Below, piece by piece: positions 57,220-64,000 of a DNA stretch of 64,000 nucleotides. The notes under the pieces are model-generated. The model worked only from the letters and a program-made list of their open reading frames with translations. It was not told the origin of the DNA and made no database searches. This DNA is from Crotalaria pallida (lineage: Eukaryota > Streptophyta > Magnoliopsida > Fabales > Fabaceae): assembly GCA_037953625.1 (NCBI GenBank), contig CM075652.1:73933501-73997500 (forward strand), written 5' to 3'. Position 1 is the stretch's first letter; the number at the start of each line of letters is the position of its first letter. The translations under genes and the position numbers were made by a program.

Positions 57220-57786
57220 GCCAACCCAGAAACTTGAACATAAGGCGGTTTGGATAAAAATCAAGGAAAGAAACGCGTTTTTGGTTTAGAAACCAGCCAC
57301 CTTGACCTGAGACACGTCTAATCTCTGAATAAAACGAGTGGTGGTGAGTGTTAATGACTTAAACCCATTCTAAACCACTCAATTTCACTCTTAACATTTT
57401 GCTAGAATGATTATTAAATGGCTTGGAATGTAGAAGAGCTTTACAAGCTCAAGGGTAATAGGTTTTGAATTGGGATATTGGCTTGGAGGCCATAATAGGT
57501 TCTAAAACTGATTTGAACATTTAATATTAACTTAGTATGACCTAAAGGAAACTGAAACCTAGCTTATTTAGCTATGTATTTGATTTTGATATGTCAAGTT
57601 GCATAACATGTGTTTATGTGAATATGTAAGATATTGAACATGAATCTCAGGAACTTGGTGTTCATATGTGTTCAAACATGCTCTATTGCGCACAATTATG
57701 TTTTTGGATAATTGATAATGACTCAAATTGATAAGTTATTGAATTGAAGTGTTAAAAGTGCAGTTCAGAACCAGAAACTGCATAAT

Positions 57787-57880
57787 TTAACCGGTTAAAG
57801 GACCCTTTAACCGGATAAATCGTGTAGTTCACTAAAAGGGGGAAATTTGAATATTTAAATTTAAATGTTTAACCGGTTAA
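57787..57880. promoter_or_regulatory. Second CCGG-type dyad cluster in G LTR
   Basis: TTAACCGGTTAA at 57787 and 57869, and TTAACCGGATAA at 57807 (20 bp from the first). A further GACCGGATAA lies at about 57891. Confidence 0.75.
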
Positions 57881-58689
57881 CCCCCATCTTGACCGGATAA
57901 ACAGTGGGAAAAAATGCAATTTTTATACTTTTTAATAATTTTATTGAATTTTCCCTTTTTAATAAACTTATGAACCTTGCTTAGCATCAATTTGATAATA
58001 ATTGGAGATGTTATAAATCATTATTGATATAATGATTGTGATTGAATCATGCATGGGTGTTGAGGAGCTAAGATAAGATAATGGGAAAAGAAACATTCGA
58101 TTTGATTAAATCGATATGAGAATACGCGGAGATTAGGTTTATGACGGTGATACATCAAATAACCGTAGAAATTAATTATAGATAAAATGATCCTATGATG
58201 AGTGAGTTCTGTGTAACACCCCGCAAATTCCTCGTCTATTTTAAACGAATTTTTGAAATATATTTTATCAAGAATAGAGGTATGAATGTGAAGATGAGTG
58301 TATTTATGAAGTTACTGTTGAAGATTTTATTATTTGGAATTTTTATAAGAAGTAAAATTTTTTGAATTTCAATAGATTTACAAACTTCAGAAATCCGTAT
58401 CTTTTCAACCGTAACTCCGAATTTTATGATCTTTATATGAAAACGATCGTGTTGAAATGTAGATTTCAAAAATGTAACTTTTATATTTTTCTGGGTTGAT
58501 TTGCAAAAATTTATTTTCAGCTAAGTAAAGGACGAATTTTTGAAGGACAAAATGGTAAAAATAGTTTTTAATCTCAAATGAACCTTTCCTTTTTAGGGTC
58601 TCTTCTTTATGTGAAAATATAATTTTAGAAAATGAAAAGAGAGCTATAAGTATAGTCAAATAGTACAGTTTATTATTTGAAAAGGGAAT

Positions 58690-58885
58690 TTGTTTTTATG
58701 TGTGTGTATGTGTATGTATGTATGGCCTAACTATGTGTGTATGTGCTTAAGATTACATGGGAATTAAATTAGTGGAAAGATATGATGATGCATGTATGTG
58801 TGTATATATGTATGTACGTGTATATGTGTGTGTAGTATGTATAGGTATGTGTGTATGTTATACGTGTGTGTATGTATGTATAAGC
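58690..58885. repeat. TG/TATG microsatellite
   Basis: Interrupted runs of TGTGTATG and TATG. Confidence 0.8.
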
Positions 58886-59140
58886 TTAGATTTGTATTTG
58901 TGGACAAGAAACCAAATGAACTAAACTAAAACCACGAAGTAACTAAGTTAGTAGAATCCTAACTATTAGCCAACTAGTCATTAGGCCTAAAGTGCCCCCT
59001 AGCACCCTAATCTACTTCACCTTGTCCCCTTAATATGATAAACTCCACCCATGCAACAAATGGGATTGCCAAAATCGCCCCTCCTTAACACACCTTAACC
59101 AAGACCAAACCAAGGGCAAAAGAGGGACTTCACGGTTTGC

Positions 59141-59150
59141 CTATAAATGC
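59141..59150 (+). promoter_or_regulatory. TATA box of H LTR
   Basis: CTATAAATGC followed about 25-30 bp later by CACACAATTC, a plausible start region. No dyads upstream. Confidence 0.45.
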
Positions 59151-62100
59151 CTTTGGCCTTAGTTCATTTGCACACAATTCATTCCATTCCCTTCATTTCT
59201 CATTTCATAAACCAAACACAATTCTAAGAGTCCATTAAGCTCTTAGAAGAAAAAGAGAGAAAGAGGGAGAAGCCGTGAGGAAGGAGGAAGAAGGAAAGGA
59301 ATCCAAGCCAAAACCTAAGCCTTTCCTTGAAGATCCAAGAACCTAGAAGCTAGAAGATCAACCCTTTCTTGGTGGGTATTTCGAATAAGCAAGAAGAAGT
59401 TGTAATAGTTTAGGTTTTGTTTGATCATGTGATCTTTCCTCTTTTATTTCTTTGCATGTGTTATTTATGCTTGATCTTGAACCTTTGAAACTAAAAGAAA
59501 TTTGTAATAAGCTAAACTATGGACTTTATATTTCGGTTAAGGCTTTTCTTAATAGATCTTAAAGTTTTTCAAACTAAATCTTCTAGATTTAACGATTTGT
59601 TAAGATTTTTGGTGGATCTAAAGTAAAACCTCTTTGCATGTCAAATTTTCTTTCTCAAAACCGTGAACCATAATGTTTTGAGGAATGATTTGATGAGTAA
59701 ATTTATGATCTAAACTTGTTTGATGATGATCTTGGTGCTTTATGTACATGCATGTGTTATTTGTGGTTTGAGCTTGAAAAGTAAATGAACTTGAAAATTT
59801 CTAAACCAAGAACTATATAATTTGACCATAGATAGAAAAATTAGGTCTTGATGCTTTTAAATTGATCTAAGTGATTGCACGTTAATTTTATGCTTAGAAA
59901 AATAAATTTAAGTGGTTGAAAGGTTTTGATTTTAACTTGATCTTGATAAAGTTTGGATTTTTGGTTTTGATCCTTAAGAAGCTTTGGTCTTTGCCTTGAT
60001 TCTTAAAAAGTTTTAATCTTAAAAGTCATGCATGTGATTTTTGAACAAAAAGCTTTGATTTTTCTTATTGCATGTCACGGTTTTAACAAAGGAAACCAAA
60101 GAAATTAACTCTTGAAAAGTGGTTTTGTTTTGATCTATGTCTAATAATCTTGCATGTTAAAGATTTAAGTTTTACTCTTGATTTATGATGATAATAATTC
60201 GGTTTGAGTTAAAAACCAAGAGATCATGTTTTGTTTTCATGAAAAAGACATATACATGTGATTTCTCTTTGATTTAAGGATTTTCTTAAAGTGCATGATT
60301 TGATTCATGAACCTTGATGTGTGCATGTTAAAAAAAATGAATCAAAAACCTTATTTTAGTCATAATGAAATTCGGCCTATACATAGGAATTAGACTAGGC
60401 CTCTTTTTCATGAAGTGACCTAAAAGAAATGAGTATGTTTTGTGGGATTATGTTAAGCTAAATTATTTGAGACAATGTTGTGACTAATATTTTTATATTC
60501 GGTTTTAATTAAAGATAAAGGGAGTAAATTGATTTTATTGTGCATGTTGATTTGAGAAATAAGATTTTTGGTATGATGCTTGATTTAATGGATTGATTTA
60601 AGTTAAGGAAATAAATTAAAGTGTGATAATTTTTCCAAGAAAGCTCACGGTTTTTAAATATAAAAGGAAGAAATAATTTCTTTATCTTGTGTTTTGATGA
60701 TGAACATGTTTTATGTGAAGAATGTTGTGTTTGATTTGAAATGTTAAATCGTTTTCTTAGATCCTATTTGGTTTAGTATAATAAGAGTATCTAAGATGGT
60801 TTAATTAATTGAAAAATGAAATTTTGCTTGAATACTTGAAATAAATTAAGTTGGTTGTGTAACTTAGATTTGTAAATTTTAACTTGTTTCTTTGATGACA
60901 TGCGGCCATGTAGTGTCCATAAGCCTAGGAGACTTAGTTGCATGAAAATAAATGTGCTTGGTTTATATCCTTAATTCCATTCGGTTGCGAGTATATGTGT
61001 GACTAAGTGTTTGTGTTTTATAAAAATGAAAATGTTTAGAAAATAATTAAGTGAATAAGTGTTTGTCTGAAAATAAATATTTGGTTTATAATTAGGTAAG
61101 TAGTTGTATGACTTAATTCATTTAAGTGTTGTTGTGGTTGTGTGTTAGTCTGTGTTTGAAAAATAATTGAGTGAGTAATTGGTTTTTAAATTAAGTGGTT
61201 TTAAAATAAATCCATTTGAGACTTTAGGTTGTGTGGTGGCTGTCCAAGAATTGTTTTATGACTAAAGCTTGAGTTTTAAAGTGTTAAATTTAAACTAAAG
61301 AAGTATTTGAGTTAAAAGAGCTTTTATGATGTTTTCGGGTTTTTCTAAAACAGATTTTGAAAAAATATTTTCTTGATGACCAGATTTGTTTGAAGTTGTT
61401 CCTTGACTTTAAAAATGTATTCATATGATCTAAACCATAGTTTTCAAGTGGTATTTGAATTAAGAAAAAACCGGATTAAAAACAGTGCATTTTTCGGTGT
61501 TTTCGAACGTGTTTTAGGTGCTGTCCAAAACGGACCAGCAACCCAACTAAATGGTTTAAACTACTTTACTAGACGTTTTCAAAATGGTTTTGAAGTATTG
61601 GGAGTACTAGAAAATATTAGAGTTGTTTTGAGAAAATAATTACTAGAAAACAATTACATTTTTAAGTCTTCCGACGAGGAATGAAATGTGAAATGAGTTA
61701 AGAAAATATTTTCTTAATACAAATTAATGATGTAAACGTATTTTATTTAGTACGAGGAATTTTAAAGACGAGGGATTGGGGCAGCTGGCAGAGACAAGGA
61801 TCCGAGGAGAGCGTACGCATGTAATCGCTGGACCTCAGGTGAGAGAGAAGCTTTCCTAAGACACCGTGGTATTTAGGTGGTATATTAGGACGTTCCGTAT
61901 CATCTCAAAGATCGGAACTTAGTGGTTCGGAGTCAGTAGTATAAGTGGCAATTGTTTGTGTTGTGTGTGGCCACTTATACGAATGTGACAAAGACCACAT
62001 TGTTGTTGTGTGATGATTGTGTGAAATAGTATGCTTGTATGTTTATTTATTTTTGCATGATGAGAATTAATATTGTTGATTAATATTAGTAACATGCTGA

Positions 62101-62349
62101 CGGACGTCTGTTACGTCCTGAATATAAGAATAAGATAATTAAGTTGTGGAAGTAAAAACATAAAGAGAAAGAGATGAAGAAGCAAGATTGGGGACACATT
62201 TGATAATAAGAGTGAGGTTAAGCCAGAGCTGGGGAAAGTGATGTGGAATTAATTACTGGAATGCGATGTGATGTGAGTGGAGCTGGGCTCCTTTGTGATA
62301 TTGTTGAAATGAGACTGGTGTTGAGTTGAGCTTGCTCCTCCACTAGTAC

Positions 62350-62860
62350 TCATTGAAACAATAAGTTTTCGAAAAGTTTTTGAAATGAAGCTTTTGTTTT
62401 AAAAAGGTTTTTGAAAATGAGGATTTTTTAAAAGAGTTTTTGAAACGAGATTTTGAAACAGAGTATGAAATGTGAGCTTGAGAATGTTTTTTTTGAAAGG
62501 AGATTTTAAAGAGTTTTGGTGAAATAATCTTTTTGAAAAAGTTTTGTGAAAATATATATATTTTTGAGAAAAGTTTTTGGAAACAATCTTTTTGATAAAG
62601 TTTTTGAAATGATATTTTGAGGAAGTCTTTTTGTACTGATATATTTTTGGGAAAGTCTTTTTGAAATAATATTTTTGAGGAAGTTTACAAGATGATATTT
62701 TTAAGAACGTTTTATGAAATCACCTTTTGAGAAAAAGTTTGTGAAAACAATATTTTTGTGAATGTTTGTGAAATGAAAATTTAAGGAACTTTTGTGAACT
62801 GAGACTTTTGAGAAAGTTATGAAAATTTATGAAATGAGATTTTGAGAAAGATTGTGAAAT
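62350..62860. repeat. Degenerate tandem repeat in H
   Basis: Units of roughly 30-35 bp built on AAGTTTTTGAAATGA and GATTTTTGAGAA words, about fifteen copies with many indels. Confidence 0.7.
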
Positions 62861-64000
62861 TGAGGTGTGAGTTTATCGGTGATCCCAGCTCTGTGCCACG
62901 TTGAGTAAAGATGAGAAGAGATTGTGCAAAGTTAGTGGTCGGGACTCATTGAAGGGATGCACGAAGGATGGGCCGACCTTAGGTTAACTAAAAAGATAAA
63001 AGACATTAAAAGACATTAACGCGGTGAGGTATGAGAGTGCGAAGTAGTGGAGAGGAAGGTACCCCGGATATCAGGGATATTCGGGTAGTGAATGCAATAG
63101 GGTAGGCTCGGGCGGTAAAACGTCACGTTGCCTTGAGTACTATTCTGGGCGGAACGAATTCCATATGTGGTAGGCAGACGTGGTGGGGACTGGGTCCCAA
63201 TGCCGTGGTAAGTTCTGCACCCGGAACCGGAATAGTGCTGTCACCCCTATGGCATTTCGAGAACAGTGAGAGGGACTAGAACGGGGCATCTTAATTGCCA
63301 CTGTACCCGAGTTTTCTACAGTGTGCCTTGATATTATACGAATTGAATTGATATGATATGATTTGAGGCTGTAGTCCTCCTGGCCTGGGGCCAATTGATT
63401 GTGAGACAGCTGTCGTGCCCGCGTGGTAAAGGTCCTGTACTCCTGTTTGCTTCCGACTAGGCTGGTTGGATGACCGAGGAGATGTAGACGTGTGAGACGA
63501 TGGTAACGAAGGGAGTACCTCGATGATCTTATGAACCCCCCAATCATCGAAGATTATGATTTGATAAGACTTGATAATGAAAATTGAAAAGTAATTAAAG
63601 AGATTGATAACAGTACGATTGAAGTCCCCTGGAATGCTGATGGCAGGAACGGAATTGAGATAAAAAGTAAAAGATTTGTAAGTGAGATTGAGAAAGTAGT
63701 TGAGAAAGAAGGAATGTTAATAAGTTTGGTAAAACAAGGAAAATAATGATAAGAATAATGATGAGGATAATGATATGCTTGATTGTTGTGTTGCATGTAT
63801 GTTGTGTGTTGTATGCTTGTATGGTCTTGATATCTCGCCTACTGTAATCCCACACCGTCGACGATGCGTCGTTCGGATCGCTTACTCTCTCCTGTTCGTT
63901 GGCATATCGGTGCTACTGATATCTCAACGGGCAGACGAAGCATCCCGTGGAGATCATCACTCTAGATGAATTGGAGCTGGAGCTTATCAACAACAGGAAA

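Larger units (their letters stand above)
50244..58211 (+). mobile_element. Decayed Tekay-like Ty3/gypsy element G
   Basis: In order: gag without its N-terminus, zinc knuckle, protease, RT, RNase H (split by solo LTR S1), integrase and a chromodomain-like end, then the pre-PPT hairpin, PPT and a 3' LTR cut off at 58212 by H. Domain order with integrase last defines Ty3/gypsy. The C-terminal LVRVLWNQGDVSESTWELD segment resembles the Tekay chromovirus end. At least five in-frame stops and two frameshifts make it inactive. The sequence at its 5' side (49114-50243) is not its own LTR family. Confidence 0.85.
56943..58211 (+). repeat. 3' LTR of G, truncated
   Basis: Begins TGTAACGCCCCAAAAC and is interrupted at 58212 by H. 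Two clusters of the dyad TTAACCGGTTAA lie at 57188-57219 and 57787-57880. The stretch at 58110-58211 (GACGGTGATAC, TCCTATGATG, GTTCTG) matches E0 LTR 17920-17994, so the two are sister LTR families. Confidence 0.8.
58212..64000 (+). mobile_element. Gypsy-type element H, LTR and possibly more, open at the right edge
   Basis: Starts TGTAACACCCCGCAAATTCC inside the G LTR. It includes a TGTATG-rich microsatellite (58690-58885), a TATA box CTATAAATGC at 59141 with a purine-rich leader, long AT-rich sequence and a tandem repeat (62350-62860). From 62870 the composition becomes more GC-rich. I find no LTR end, primer site or coding domain up to 64000, so either the LTR is over 5 kb or its end has decayed. 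The frames at 63140-63969 match nothing I recognise. Confidence 0.5.

Noticed and set aside
63140..63969. Frames near the right edge as gag or host exons
   Set aside because: No zinc knuckle, gag or other domain; probably LTR or leader sequence of H.

Overview
This window is nuclear DNA of a flowering plant, and I see no intact host gene in it. It is a nested stack of LTR retrotransposons (Ty1/copia and Ty3/gypsy), a rearranged LINE, Mutator-like elements, MITE-like elements and AT-rich spacer. The LTR families (gypsy LTRs beginning TGTAACA(C/T)CC, copia gag beginning MGSTNPFGGEG, and many TAATCGATTA palindromes) look like those of a phaseoloid legume such as soybean. That is inference from memory, not a database result.

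Layout. 1-2561: 5' part of a minus-strand Sirevirus-like copia element (C1), inserted in the 5' LTR of an old coding-free gypsy-type element, E0 (2562-18622). E0's 5' LTR is also split by a second coding-free element, E1 (3090-11982). 18623-27400: spacer with a Stowaway-like MITE (19305-19565), a Pack-MULE carrying a Bro1-domain gene fragment (19947-21178, 9-bp TSD), a composite inverted MULE (21434-22556, 9-bp TSD), two other TIR elements and a copia gag relic. 27410-33219: minus-strand gypsy element F (gag and a long LTR) with a nested solo LTR (30554-32040). 33220-36750: AT-rich spacer, a MITE, a hAT-like end and an LTR-like fragment. 36751-42508: complete copia element C2 with two LTRs about 98% identical, a TGCTT target duplication, an intact 594-codon gag and no pol (TR-GAG type). 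42540-46630: L1-type LINE with an inverted 5' segment, cut by copia solo LTR C3. 46631-49113: two more truncated copia copies, C4 and C5. 49114-58211: decayed Tekay-like gypsy element G (gag, protease, RT, RNase H, integrase), split inside RNase H by a 2.7-kb solo LTR of the E1 family (S1). 58212-64000: LTR of another gypsy-type family (H), running off the window.

The most unusual signal is an array of 12-bp perfect dyads (TTAATCGATTAA and variants) in the LTRs of copia and gypsy elements alike. The dyads come in pairs 20-21 bp apart, pairs often repeat every 49-54 bp, and in the copia LTRs the array ends exactly 78-79 bp before the TATA box. Variants change both halves of the dyad together: all four base pairs occur at the outer position, and TCGA becomes CCGG in element G. 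The gypsy-type elements also carry small RNA hairpins whose pairing survives divergence, including a GNRA-tetraloop hairpin just before the polypurine tract.

How the parts may work together: G-like elements encode the enzymes. E0 and E1 are coding-free and share terminal signals with G (iMet-type primer sites, the pre-PPT hairpin, PPT), so they could be mobilised in trans. C2 makes only Gag and would need pol from a full Sirevirus.
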